Translations under genes and position numbers: made by a program
Shown: positions 10,669 through 24,900 of the stretch, one piece after another
Numbering within the stretch: position 1 is the first letter of the stretch
Layout: every line of letters begins with the position of its first letter
Notes under the pieces: model-generated
What the model was told of the DNA's origin: nothing
Databases searched by the model: none
The model's input: only the letters and a program-made list of their open reading frames with translations
Assembly: GCA_964020085.1 (NCBI GenBank)
Contig: OZ026595.1
Coordinates: 14,021,414-14,085,413, forward strand
Source: Micromussa lordhowensis
Lineage: Eukaryota > Cnidaria > Anthozoa > Scleractinia > Lobophylliidae
Direction: 5' to 3'
Length of the DNA stretch: 64,000 nucleotides

Positions 10669-12593
10669 GAACTAAACAAAACAGCTGTCATTGTTGGCGT
10701 AACATTGTTGGCGCAAAATAAACAAAACAGCTGTAATTGTTGGCGCAAAATAAACAAAACAGCTGTAATTGTTGGCGTAAAATAAACAAAAGAGCTGTAA
10801 TTGTTGGCGCGAAATAAACAAAACAGCTGTAATTGTTGGCGAGAAATAGACAAAATAGCTGTCATTGTTGGCGTAACATTGTTGGCGCAAAATAAAGAAA
10901 ACAGCTGTAATTGTTGGCGCAAAATAAAGAAAACAGCTGTAATTGTTGGCGCGAAATAAACACAACAGCTGTAATTGTTGGCGTAAAAAAAACAAAACAG
11001 CTGTAATTTTTGCCGAGAAATAAACAAAACAGCTGTAATTGTTGGCGAGAAATAAACAAAACAGCTGTCATTGTTGGCGCAAAATAAACAAAACAGCTGT
11101 CATTGTTGGCGCGAAATAGACAAAACAGCTGTCATTGTTGGCGCAAAATAAACAAAACAGCTGTAATTGTTGGCGAGAAATAAACAAAACAGCTGTCATT
11201 GTTAGCGTAACATTGTTGGCGTAAAATAAACAAAACAGCTGTAAGTGTTGGCGAGAAATAAACAAAAAAGCTGTAATTGTTGGCGAGAAATAAACAAAAC
11301 AGCTGTCATTGTTGGCGCAAAATAAACAAAACAGCTGTCATTGTCGGCGCGAAATAAACAAAACAGCTGTCATTGTTGGCGCAAAATAAACAAAACAGCT
11401 GTAATTGTTGGCGTGAAATAAACAAAACAGCTGTACTTGTTGGCGCAAAATAAACAAAACAGCTGTAATTGTTGGCGCAAAATAAACAAAAGAGCTGTAA
11501 TTCTTGGCGTAAAAGAAACAAAACAGCTGTAATTGTTGGCGTAAAAAAAACAAAACAGCTGTAATTGTTGGCGAGAACTAAACAAAACAGCTGTCATTGT
11601 TGGCGTAACATTGTTGGCGCAAAATAAACACAACAGCTGTCATTGTTGGCGCGAAATAAACACAACAGCTGTAATTGTTGGCGTAAAATAAACAAAACAG
11701 CTGTAATTGTTGGCGCAAAATAAACAAAACAGCTGTAATTGTTGCCGTAAAATAAACAAAAGAGCTGTAATTGTTGGCGCGAAATAAACAAAACAGCTGT
11801 AATTGTTGGCGAGAAATAAACAAAACAGCTGTCACTGTTGGCGTAACATTGTTGGCCCAAAATAAACAAAACAGCTGTAATTGTTGGCGCAAAATAAACA
11901 AAACAGCTGTAATTGTTGGCGTAAAATAAACAAAACAGCTGTAATTGTTGGCGTAAAATAAACAAAACAGCTGTAATTGTTGGCGTAAAATAAACAAAAG
12001 AGCTGTAATTGTTGGCGCGAAATAAACAAAACAGCTGTAATTGTTGGCGAGAAATAGACAAAATAGCTGTCATTGTTGGCGTAACATTGTTGGCGCAAAA
12101 TAAAGAAAACAGCTGTAATTGTTGGCGCAAAATAAACAAAACAGCTGTAATTGTTGGCGCGAAATAAACACAACAGCTGTAATTGTTGGCGTAAAAAAAA
12201 AAAAACTGCTGTAATTTTTGCCGAGAAATAAACAAAACAGCTGTAATTGTTGGCGAGAAATAAACAAAACAGCTGTCATTGTTGGCGCAAAATAAACAAA
12301 ACAGCTGTCATTGTTGGCGCGAAATAGACAAAACAGCTGTCATTGTTGGCGCAAAATAAACAAAACAGCTGTAATTGTTGGCGTAAAATAAACAAAACAG
12401 CTGTAATTGTTGGCGCGAAATAAACACAACAGCTGTAATTGTTGGCGAGAACTAAACAAAACAGCTGTCATTGTTGGCGTAACATTGTTGGCGCAAAATA
12501 AACAAAAGAGCTGTAATTCTTGGCGTAAAAGAAACAAAACAGCTGTAATTGTTGGCATAAAATAAACAAAACAGCTGTAATTGTTGGCGTAAA

Positions 12594-15500
12594 ATAAACA
12601 AAACAGCTGTAATTGTTGGCGCAAAATAAACAAAACAGCTGTAATTGTTGCCGTAAAATAAACAAAAGAGCTGTAATTGTTGGCGCGAAATAAACAAAAC
12701 AGCTGTAATTGTTGGCGAGAAATAAACAAAATAGCTGTCACTGTTGGCGTAACATTGTTGGCCCAAAATAAACAAAACAGCTGTAATTGTTGGCGCAAAA
12801 TAAACAAAACAGCTGTAATTGTTGGCGTAAAATAAACAAAACAGCTGTAATTGTTGGCGTAAAATAAACAAAACAGCTGTAATTGTTGGCGTAAAAAAAA
12901 CAAAACAGCTGTAATTTTTGCCGAGAAATAAACAAAACAGCTGTAATTGTTGGCGAGAAATAAATAAAACAGCTGTCATTGTTGGCGCAAAATAAACAAA
13001 ACAGCTGTCATTGTTGGCGCGAAATAGACAAAACAGCTGTCATTGTTGGCGCAAAATAAACAAAACAGCTGTAATTGTTGGCGTAAAATAAACAAAACAG
13101 CTGTAATTGTTTGCGCGAAATAAACACAACAGCTGTAATTGTTGGCGAAAACTAAACAAAACAGCTGTCATTGTTGGCGTAACATTGTTGGCGCAAAATA
13201 AACAAAAGAGCTGTAATTCTTGGCGTAAAAGAAACAAAACAGCTGTAATTGTTGGCATAAAATAAACAAAACAGCTGTAATTGTTGGCGTAAAATAAACA
13301 AAACAGCTGTAATTGTTGGCGCAAAATAAACAAAACAGCTGTAATTGTTGCCGTAAAATAAACAAAAGAGCTGTAATTGTTGGCGCGAAATAAACAAAAC
13401 AGCTGTAATTGTTGGCGAGAAATCAACAAAACAGCTGTCACTGTTGGCGTAACATTGTTGGCCCAAAATAAACAAAACAGCTGTAATTGTTGGCGCAAAA
13501 TAAACAAAACAGCTGTAATTGTTGGCGTAAAATAAACAAAACAGCTGTAATTGTTGGCGTAAAATAAACAAAACAGCTGTAATTGTTGGCGTAAAATAAA
13601 CAAAACAGCTGTAATTGTTGGCGCGAAATAAACAAAACAGCTGTAATTGTTGGCGTAAAATACACAAAAAAGCTGCAATTGTTGGCGCGAAATAAACAAA
13701 AGAGCTGTAATTGTTGGCGAGAAATAAACAAAACAGCTGTCATTGTTGGCGTAACATTGTTGGCGCAAAATAAACAAAACAGCTGTAATTGTTTGCGCAA
13801 AATAAACAAAACAGCTGTATTTGTTGGCGCGAAATAAACACAACAGCTGTAATTGTTGGCGTAAAATAAACAAAACAGCTTTAAGTGTTGGCGAGAAATA
13901 AACAAAACAGCTGTAATTGTTGGCTAGAAATAAACAAAACAGCTGTCATTGTTGGCGCAAAATAAACAAAACAGCTGTCATTGTTGGCGCGAAATAAACA
14001 AAACAGCTGTCATTGTTGGCGCAAAATAAACAAAACAGCTGTAATTGTTGGCGTAAAATAAACAAAACAGCTGTAATTGTTGGCGCAAAATAAACAAAAC
14101 AGCTGTAATTGTTGGCGCAAAATAAACAAAACAGCTGTAATTGTTGCCGTAAAATAAACAAAAGAGCTGTAATTGTTGGCGCGAAATAAACAAAACAGCT
14201 GTAATTGTTGGCGAGAAATAAACAAAATAGCTGTCACTGTTGGCGTAACATTGTTGGCCCAAAATAAACAAAACAGCTGTAATTGTTGGCGCAAAATAAA
14301 CAAAACAGCTGTAATTGTTGGCGTAAAATAAACAAAACAGCTGTAATTGTTGGCGTAAAATAAACAAAACAGCTGTAATTGTTGGCGTAAAAAAAACAAA
14401 ACAGCTGTAATTTTTGCCGAGAAATAAACAAAACAGCTGTAATTGTTGGCGAGAAATAAATAAAACAGCTGTCATTGTTGGCGCAAAATAAACAAAACAG
14501 CTGTCATTGTTGGCGCGAAATAGACAAAACAGCTGTCATTGTTGGCGCAAAATAAACAAAACAGCTGTAATTGTTGGCGTAAAATAAACAAAACAGCTGT
14601 AATTGTTTGCGCGAAATAAACACAACAGCTGTAATTGTTGGCGAAAACTAAACAAAACAGCTGTCATTGTTGGCGTAACATTGTTGGCGCAAAATAAACA
14701 AAAGAGCTGTAATTCTTGGCGTAAAAGAAACAAAACAGCTGTAATTGTTGGCATAAAATAAACAAAACAGCTGTAATTGTTGGCGTAAAATAAACAAAAC
14801 AGCTGTAATTGTTGGCGCAAAATAAACAAAACAGCTGTAATTGTTGCCGTAAAATAAACAAAAGAGCTGTAATTGTTGGCGCGAAATAAACAAAACAGCT
14901 GTAATTGTTGGCGAGAAATCAACAAAACAGCTGTCACTGTTGGCGTAACATTGTTGGCCCAAAATAAACAAAACAGCTGTAATTGTTGGCGCAAAATAAA
15001 CAAAACAGCTGTAATTGTTGGCGTAAAATAAACAAAACAGCTGTCATTGTTGGCGTAACATTGTTGGCGCAAAATAAACAAAACAGCTGTAATTGTTTGC
15101 GCAAAATAAACAAAACAGCTGTATTTGTTGGCGCGAAATAAACACAACAGCTGTAATTGTTGGCGTAAAATAAACAAAACAGCTTTAAGTGTTGGCGAGA
15201 AATAAACAAAACAGCTGTAATTGTTGGCTAGAAATAAACAAAACAGCTGTCATTGTTGGCGCAAAATAAACAAAACAGCTGTCATTGTTGGCGCGAAATA
15301 AACAAAACAGCTGTCATTGTTGGCGCAAAATAAACAAAACAGCTGTAATTGTTGGCGTAAAATAAACAAAACAGCTGTAATTGTTGGCGCAAAATAAACA
15401 AAACAGCTGTAATTGTTGGCGTAAAATACACAAAAAAGCTGCAATTGTTGGCGCGAAATAAACAAAAGAGCTGTAATTGTTGGCGAGAAATAAACAAAAC

Positions 15501-15911
15501 AGCTGTCATTGTTGGCGTAACATTGTTGGCGCAAAATAAACAAAACAGCTGTAATTGTTTGCGCAAAATAAACAAAACAGCTGTATTTGTTGGCGCGAAA
15601 TAAACACAACAGCTGTAATTGTTGGCGTAAAATAAACAAAACAGCTTTAAGTGTTGGCGAGAAATAAACAAAACAGCTGTAATTGTTGGCTAGAAATAAA
15701 CAAAACAGCTGTCATTGTTGGCGCAAAATAAACAAAACAGCTGTCATTGTTGGCGCGAAATAAACAAAACAGCTGTCATTGTTGGCGCAAAATAAACAAA
15801 ACAGCTGTAATTGTTGGCGTAAAATAAACAAAACAGCTGTAATTGTTGGCGCAAAATAAACAAAACAGCTGTAATTGTTGGCGCAAAATAAACAAAACAG
15901 CTGTAATTGTT
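12594..15911 (+). repeat. Patchwork expansion inside M copy 1
   Basis: 14,090-15,043 repeats 12,594-13,547 (offset 1496). 15,044-15,419 repeats 13,740-14,115 (offset 1304). 15,420-15,911 repeats 13,654-14,145 (offset 1766). The three source segments are used in non-monotonic order, so at least three exchanges are needed. Each offset resolves into full and short units: 1496 = 45x32 + 4x14, 1304 = 39x32 + 4x14 and 1766 = 53x32 + 5x14. The marker AAAATACACAAAAAAGCTGC at 13,656 and 15,422 pins the last segment. Boundaries are accurate to about one monomer. Confidence 0.78.
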
Positions 15912-16801
15912 GGCGTAAAATAAACAAAACAGCTGTAATTGTTGGCGCAAAATAAACAAAACAGCTGTAATTGTTGGCGTAAAATAAACAAATCAGCTGT
16001 AATTGTTGGCGTGAAATAAACACAACAGCTGTAAATGTTGGCGAGAAATAAACAAAACAGCTGTCATTGTTGGCGTAACATTGTTGGCGCAAAATAAACA
16101 AAACAGCTGTAATTGTTGGCGCAAAATAAAGAAAACAGCTGTAATTGTTGGCGCGAAATAAACAAAACAGCTGTAATTGTTGGCATAAAATAAACAAAAC
16201 AGCTGTAATTGTTGGCGTAAAATAAACAAAAGAGCTGTAATTGTTGGCGCGAAATAAACAAAACAGCTGTAATTGTTGGCGAGAAATAAACAAAACAGCT
16301 GTCATTGTTGGCGCAAAATAAACAAAACAGCTGTATTTGTTGGCGCGAAATAAACACAACAGCTGTAATTGTTGGCGCAAAATAAACAAAACAGCTGTAA
16401 GTGTTGGCGAGAAATAAACAAAAAAGCTGTAACTGTTGGCGAGAAATAAACAAAACAGCTGTCATTGTTGGCGCAAAATAAACAAAACAGCTTTCATTGT
16501 CGGCGCGAAATAAACAAAACAGCTTTCATTGTTGGCGCAAAATAAACAAAACAGCTATAATTGTTGGCGTAAAATAAACAAAACAGCTGTAATTGTTGGC
16601 GCAAAATAAACAAAACAGCTGTAATTGTTGGCGTAAAATAAACAAAAGAGCTGTAATTGTTGGCGCGAAATAAACACAACAGCTGTAATTGTTGGCGAGA
16701 AATAAACAAAACAGCTGTCATTGTTGGCGTAACATTGTTGGCGCAAAATAAACAAAACAGCTGTAATTGTTGGCGCAAAATAAACAAAACAGCTGTAATT
16801 G

Positions 16802-16811
16802 TTGGCGCCAA
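16802..16811. other. TTGGCGCCAA palindrome in a variant monomer
   Basis: A single change to GGCGCC makes a perfect 10-bp palindrome resembling two abutting NFI half-sites (TTGGC). The only other copy I noticed is the duplicate at 25,466-25,475, 8664 bp downstream. It is probably a neutral private variant that is useful as a duplication marker. Confidence 0.4.
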
Positions 16812-18927
16812 ATAAACAAAACAGCTGTAATTGTTTGCGTAAAATAAACAAAACAGCTGTAATTTTTGGCGCAAAATAAACAAAACAGCTGTAATTGTTG
16901 GCGTAAAATAAACAAAAGAGCTGTAATTGTTGGCGCGAAATAAACAAAACAGCTGTAATTGTTGGCGAGAAATAAACAAAACAGCTGTCATTGTTAGCGT
17001 AACATTGTTGGCGTAAAATAAACAAAACAGCTGTAAGTGTTGGCGAGAAATAAACAAAAAAGCTGTAATTGTTGGCGAGAAATAAACAAAGCAGCTGTCA
17101 TTGTTGGCGCAAAATAAACAAAACAGCTGTCATTGTCGGCGCGAAATAAACAAAACAGCTGTCATTGTTGGCGGAAAATAAACAAAACAGCTGTAATTGT
17201 TGGCGTGAAATAAACAAAACAGCTGTAATTGTTGGCGCAAAATAAACAAAACAGCTGTAATTGTTGGCGTAACATTGTTGGCGCAAAATAAACAAAACAG
17301 CTATAATTGTTGGCGCAAAATAAACAAAACCGCTGTAATTGTTGGCGCGAAATAAACACAACAGCTGTAATTGTTGGCGTAAAATAAACAAAACAGCTGT
17401 AATTGTTGGCGAGAAATAAACAAAACAGCTGTAATTGTTGGCGCGAAATAAACAAAACAGCTGTAATTGTTGGCGTAAAATAAACAAAACAGCTGTAATT
17501 GTTGGCGTAAAATAAACAAAAGAGCTGTAATTGTTGGCGCGAAATAAACAAAACAGCTGTAATTGTTGGCGAGAAATAAACAAAACAGTGTTGGCGCGAA
17601 ATAAACAAAACAGCTGTAATTGTTGGCGAGAAATAAACAAAACAGCTGTCACTGTTGGCAAAACATTGTTGGCCCAAAATAAACAAAACAGCTGTAATTG
17701 TTGGCGTAAAATAAACAAAACAGCTGTAATTGTTGGCGCGAAATAAACACAACAGCTGTAATTGTTGGCGTAAAATAAACAAAACAGCTGTCATTGTTGC
17801 CGAGAAATAAACAAAACAGCTGTAATTGTTGGCGAGAAATAAACAAAACAGCTGTCATTGTTGGCGCAAAATAAACAAAACAGCTGTCATTGTTGGCGCG
17901 AAATAAACAAAACAGCTGTCATTGTTGGCGCAAAATAAACAAAACAGCTGTAATTGTTGGCGTAAAATAAACAAAACAGGTGTAATTGTTGGCGCAAAAT
18001 AAACAAAACAGCTGTAATTGTTGGCGCAAAATAAACAAAACAGCTGTAATTGTTGGCGAGAAATAGACAAAACAGCTGTCACTGTTGGCGTAACATTGTT
18101 GGCGCAAAATAAACAAAACAGCTGTAATTGTTGGCGCAAAATAAACAAAACAGCTGTAATTGTTGGCGCGAAATAAACACAACAGCTGTAATTGTTGGCG
18201 TAAAATAAACAAAACAGCTGTAATTTTTGGCGTAAAATAAACAAAACAGCTGTAATTGTTGGCGCAAAATAAACAAAACAGCTGTAATTGTTGGCGCAAA
18301 TATAAACAAAACAGCTGTAATTGTTGGCGCGAAATAAACACAACAGCTGTAATTGTTGGCGTAAAATAAACAAAACAGCTGTAATTGTTGGCGTAAAATA
18401 AACAAAACAGCTGTAATTGTTGGCGAGAAATAAACAAAACAGCTGTCATTGTTGGCGTAACATTGTTGGCGCAAAATAAACAAAACAGCTGTAATTGTTG
18501 GCGAGAAATAAACAAAAGAGCTGTAATTGTTGGCGAGAAATAAACAAAACAGCTGTCATTGTTGGCACAAAATAAACAAAACAGCTGTCATTGTTGGCGT
18601 GAAATAAACAAAACAGCTGTCATTGTTGGCGCAAAATAAACAAAACAGCTGGAATTGTTGGCGTAAAATAAACAAAACAGCTGTAATTGTTGGCGCAAAA
18701 TAAACAAAACAGCTGTAATTGTTGGCGTAAAATAAACAAAACAGCTGTAATTGATGGCGCGAAATAAACACAACAGCTGTAATTGTTGGCGAGAACTAAA
18801 CAAAACAGCTGTCATTGTTGGCGTAACATTGTTGGCGCAAAATAAACAAAACAGCTGTAATTGTTGGCGTAAAATAAACAAAACAACTGTAATTGTTGGC
18901 GAGAAATAAACAAAACAGCTGTAATTG

Positions 18928-21900
18928 TTGGCGAGAACTAAACAAAACAGCTGTCATTGTTGGCGTAACATTGTTGGCGCAAAATAAACAAAAGAGCTGT
19001 AATTCTTGGCGTAAAAGAAACAAAACAGCTGTAATTGTTGGCGTAAAATAAACAAAACAGCTGTAATTGTTGGCGAGAACTAAACAAAACAGCTGTCATT
19101 GTTGGCGTAACATTGTTGGCGCAAAATAAACAAAACAGCTGTAATTGTTGGCGCAAAATAAACAAAACAGCTGTAATTGTTGGCGTAAAATAAACAAAAG
19201 AGCTGTAATTGTTGGCGCGAAATAAACAAAACAGCTGTAATTGTTGGCGAGAAATAGACAAAATAACTGCCATTGTTGGCGTAACATTGTTGGCGCAAAA
19301 TAAAGAAAACAGCTGTAATTGTTGGCGCAAAATAAAGAAAACAGCTGTAATTGTTGGCGCGAAATAAACACAACAGGTGTAATTGTTGGCGTAAAAAAAA
19401 CAAAACAGCTGTAATTTTTGCCGAGAAATAAACAAAACAGCTGTAATTGTTGGCGAGAAATAAACAAAACAGCTGTCATTGTTGGCGCAAAATAAACAAA
19501 ACAGCTGTCATTGTTGGCGCGAAATAGACAAAACAGCTGTCATTGTTGGCGCAAAATAAACAAAACAGCTGTAATTGTTGGCGAGAAATAAACAAAACAG
19601 CTGTCATTGTTAGCGTAACATTGTTGGCGTAAAATAAACAAAACAGCTGTAAGTGTTGGCGAGAAATAAACAAAAAAGCTGTAATTGTTGGCGAGAAATA
19701 AACAAAACAGCTGTCATTGTTGGCGCAAAATAAACAAAACAGCTGTCATTGTCGGCGCGAAATAAACAAAACAGCTGTCATTGTTGGCGCAAAATAAACA
19801 AAACAGCTGTAATTGTTGGCGTGAAATAAACAAAACAGCTGTACTTGTTGGCGCAAAATAAACAAAACAGCTGTAATTGTTGGCGCAAAATAAACAAAAG
19901 AGCTGTAATTCTTGGCGTAAAAGAAACAAAACAGCTGTAATTGTTGGCGTAAAATAAACAAAACAGCTGTAATTGTTGGCGAGAACTAAACAAAACAGCT
20001 GTCATTGTTGGCGTAACATTGTTGGCGCAAAATAAACACAACAGCTGTCATTGTTGGCGCGAAATAAACACAACAGCTGTAATTGTTGGCGTAAAATAAA
20101 CAAAACAGCTGTAATTGTTGGCGCAAAATAAACAAAACAGCTGTAATTGTTGCCGTAAAATAAACAAAAGAGCTGTAATTGTTGGCGCGAAATAAACAAA
20201 ACAGCTGTAATTGTTGGCGAGAAATAAACAAAACAGCTGTCACTGTTGGCGTAACATTGTTGGCCCAAAATAAACAAAACAGCTGTAATTGTTGGCGCAA
20301 AATAAACAAAACAGCTGTAATTGTTGGCGTAAAATAAACAAAACAGCTGTAATTGTTGGCGTAAAATAAACAAAACAGCTGTAATTGTTGGCGTAAAATA
20401 AACAAAAGAGCTGTAATTGTTGGCGCGAAATAAACAAAACAGCTGTAATTGTTGGCGAGAAATAGACAAAATAGCTGTCATTGTTGGCGTAACATTGTTG
20501 GCGCAAAATAAAGAAAACAGCTGTAATTGTTGGCGCAAAATAAACAAAACAGCTGTAATTGTTGGCGCGAAATAAACACAACAGCTGTAATTGTTGGCGT
20601 AAAAAAAACAAAACTGCTGTAATTTTTGCCGAGAAATAAACAAAACAGCTGTAATTGTTGGCGAGAAATAAACAAAACAGCTGTCATTGTTGGCGCAAAA
20701 TAAACAAAACAGCTGTCATTGTTGGCGCGAAATAGACAAAACAGCTGTCATTGTTGGCGCAAAATAAACAAAACAGCTGTAATTGTTGGCGTAAAATAAA
20801 CAAAACAGCTGTAATTGTTGGCGCGAAATAAACACAACAGCTGTAATTGTTGGCGAGAACTAAACAAAACAGCTGTCATTGTTGGCGTAACATTGTTGGC
20901 GCAAAATAAACAAAAGAGCTGTAATTCTTGGCGTAAAAGAAACAAAACAGCTGTAATTGTTGGCATAAAATAAACAAAACAGCTGTAATTGTTGGCGTAA
21001 AATAAACAAAACAGCTGTAATTGTTGGCGCAAAATAAACAAAACAGCTGTAATTGTTGCCGTAAAATAAACAAAAGAGCTGTAATTGTTGGCGCGAAATA
21101 AACAAAACAGCTGTAATTGTTGGCGAGAAATAAACAAAATAGCTGTCACTGTTGGCGTAACATTGTTGGCCCAAAATAAACAAAACAGCTGTAATTGTTG
21201 GCGCAAAATAAACAAAACAGCTGTAATTGTTGGCGTAAAATAAACAAAACAGCTGTAATTGTTGGCGTAAAATAAACAAAACAGCTGTAATTGTTGGCGT
21301 AAAAAAAACAAAACAGCTGTAATTTTTGCCGAGAAATAAACAAAACAGCTGTAATTGTTGGCGAGAAATAAATAAAACAGCTGTCATTGTTGGCGCAAAA
21401 TAAACAAAACAGCTGTCATTGTTGGCGCGAAATAGACAAAACAGCTGTCATTGTTGGCGCAAAATAAACAAAACAGCTGTAATTGTTGGCGTAAAATAAA
21501 CAAAACAGCTGTAATTGTTTGCGCAAAATAAACACAACAGCTGTAATTGTTGGCGAAAACTAAACAAAACAGCTGTCATTGTTGGCGTAACATTGTTGGC
21601 GCAAAATAAACAAAAGAGCTGTAATTCTTGGCGTAAAAGAAACAAAACAGCTGTAATTGTTGGCATAAAATAAACAAAACAGCTGTAATTGTTGGCGTAA
21701 AATAAACAAAACAGCTGTAATTGTTGGCGCAAAATAAACAAAACAGCTGTAATTGTTGCCGTAAAATAAACAAAAGAGCTGTAATTGTTGGCGCGAAATA
21801 AACAAAACAGCTGTAATTGTTGGCGAGAAATCAACAAAACAGCTGTCACTGTTGGCGTAACATTGTTGGCCCAAAATAAACAAAACAGCTGTAATTGTTG

Positions 21901-24900
21901 GCGCAAAATAAACAAAACAGCTGTAATTGTTGGCGTAAAATAAACAAAACAGCTGTAATTGTTGGCGTAAAATAAACAAAACAGCTGTAATTGTTGGCGT
22001 AAAATAAACAAAACAGCTGTAATTGTTGGCGCGAAATAAACAAAACAGCTGTAATTGTTGGCGTAAAATACACAAAAAAGCTGCAATTGTTGGCGCGAAA
22101 TAAACAAAAGAGCTGTAATTGTTGGCGAGAAATAAACAAAACAGCTGTCATTGTTGGCGTAACATTGTTGGCGCAAAATAAACAAAACAGCTGTAATTGT
22201 TTGCGCAAAATAAACAAAACAGCTGTATTTGTTGGCGCGAAATAAACACAACAGCTGTAATTGTTGGCGTAAAATAAACAAAACAGCTTTAAGTGTTGGC
22301 GAGAAATAAACAAAACAGCTGTAATTGTTGGCTAGAAATAAACAAAACAGCTGTCATTGTTGGCGCAAAATAAACAAAACAGCTGTCATTGTTGGCGCGA
22401 AATAAACAAAACAGCTGTCATTGTTGGCGCAAAATAAACAAAACAGCTGTAATTGTTGGCGTAAAATAAACAAAACAGCTGTAATTGTTGGCGCAAAATA
22501 AACAAAACAGCTGTAATTGTTGGCGCAAAATAAACAAAACAGCTGTAATTGTTGGCGTAAAATAAACAAAACAGCTGTAATTGTTGGCGCAAAATAAACA
22601 AAACAGCTGTAATTGTTGGCGTAAAATAAACAAATCAGCTGTAATTGTTGGCGTGAAATAAACACAACAGCTGTAAATGTTGGCGAGAAATAAACAAAAC
22701 AGCTGTCATTGTTGGCGTAACATTGTTGGCGCAAAATAAACAAAACAGCTGTAATTGTTGGCGCAAAATAAAGAAAACAGCTGTAATTGTTGGCGCGAAA
22801 TAATCAAAACAGCTGTAATTGTTGGCGTAAAATAAACAAAACAGCTGTAATTGTTGGCGTAAAATAAACAAAAGAGCTGTAATTGTTGGCGCGAAATAAA
22901 CAAAACAGCTGTAATTGTTGGCGTAAAATAAACAAAACAGCTGTAATTCTTGGCGTAAAAGAAACAAAACAGCTGTAATTGTTGGCATAAAATAAACAAA
23001 ACAGCTGTAATTGTTGGCGTAAAATAAACAAAACAGCTGTAATTGTTGGCGCAAAATAAACAAAACAGCTGTAATTGTTGCCGTAAAATAAACAAAAGAG
23101 CTGTAATTGTTGGCGCGAAATAAACAAAACAGCTGTAATTGTTGGCGAGAAATAAACAAAATAGCTGTCACTGTTGGCGTAACATTGTTGGCCCAAAATA
23201 AACAAAACAGCTGTAATTGTTGGCGCAAAATAAACAAAACAGCTGTAATTGTTGGCGTAAAATAAACAAAACAGCTGTAATTGTTGGCGTAAAATAAACA
23301 AAACAGCTGTAATTGTTGGCGTAAAAAAAACAAAACAGCTGTAATTTTTGCCGAGAAATAAACAAAACAGCTGTAATTGTTGGCGAGAAATAAATAAAAC
23401 AGCTGTCATTGTTGGCGCAAAATAAACAAAACAGCTGTCATTGTTGGCGCGAAATAGACAAAACAGCTGTCATTGTTGGCGCAAAATAAACAAAACAGCT
23501 GTAATTGTTGGCGTAAAATAAACAAAACAGCTGTAATTGTTTGCGCAAAATAAACACAACAGCTGTAATTGTTGGCGAAAACTAAACAAAACAGCTGTCA
23601 TTGTTGGCGTAACATTGTTGGCGCAAAATAAACAAAAGAGCTGTAATTCTTGGCGTAAAAGAAACAAAACAGCTGTAATTGTTGGCATAAAATAAACAAA
23701 ACAGCTGTAATTGTTGGCGTAAAATAAACAAAACAGCTGTAATTGTTGGCGCAAAATAAACAAAACAGCTGTAATTGTTGCCGTAAAATAAACAAAAGAG
23801 CTGTAATTGTTGGCGCGAAATAAACAAAACAGCTGTAATTGTTGGCGAGAAATCAACAAAACAGCTGTCACTGTTGGCGTAACATTGTTGGCCCAAAATA
23901 AACAAAACAGCTGTAATTGTTGGCGCAAAATAAACAAAACAGCTGTAATTGTTGGCGTAAAATAAACAAAACAGCTGTAATTGTTGGCGTAAAATAAACA
24001 AAACAGCTGTAATTGTTGGCGTAAAATAAACAAAACAGCTGTAATTGTTGGCGCGAAATAAACAAAACAGCTGTAATTGTTGGCGTAAAATACACAAAAA
24101 AGCTGCAATTGTTGGCGCGAAATAAACAAAAGAGCTGTAATTGTTGGCGAGAAATAAACAAAACAGCTGTCATTGTTGGCGTAACATTGTTGGCGCAAAA
24201 TAAACAAAACAGCTGTAATTGTTTGCGCAAAATAAACAAAACAGCTGTATTTGTTGGCGCGAAATAAACACAACAGCTGTAATTGTTGGCGTAAAATAAA
24301 CAAAACAGCTTTAAGTGTTGGCGAGAAATAAACAAAACAGCTGTAATTGTTGGCTAGAAATAAACAAAACAGCTGTCATTGTTGGCGCAAAATAAACAAA
24401 ACAGCTGTCATTGTTGGCGCGAAATAAACAAAACAGCTGTCATTGTTGGCGCAAAATAAACAAAACAGCTGTAATTGTTGGCGTAAAATAAACAAAACAG
24501 CTGTAATTGTTGGCGCAAAATAAACAAAACAGCTGTAATTGTTGGCGCAAAATAAACAAAACAGCTGTAATTGTTGGCGTAAAATAAACAAAACAGCTGT
24601 AATTGTTGGCGCAAAATAAACAAAACAGCTGTAATTGTTGGCGTAAAATAAACAAATCAGCTGTAATTGTTGGCGTGAAATAAACACAACAGCTGTAAAT
24701 GTTGGCGAGAAATAAACAAAACAGCTGTCATTGTTGGCGTAACATTGTTGGCGCAAAATAAACAAAACAGCTGTAATTGTTGGCGCAAAATAAAGAAAAC
24801 AGCTGTAATTGTTGGCGCGAAATAATCAAAACAGCTGTAATTGTTGGCGTAAAATAAACAAAACAGCTGTAATTGTTGGCGTAAAATAAACAAAAGAGCT

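Larger units (their letters stand above)
10520..18934 (+). repeat. Macro-repeat M, copy 1 (about 8.4 kb)
   Basis: The variant order from 10,520 to about 13,950 recurs 8408 bp downstream. From about 15,710 to 18,934 it recurs 6642 or 8664 bp downstream, depending on which inner copy of M2 is used. Shared private markers include GTGTTGGCGCG following AAAACA (17,585 and 26,249), CTGGAATTG (18,650 and 27,314), GATGGCGCG (18,753 and 27,417), GCCAAATAAAC (16,808 and 25,472) and CGCAAATATAAAC (18,296 and 26,960). The segment 14,090-15,911 is a local expansion absent from M2 at this place. All content is monomers and short units. Confidence 0.87.
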
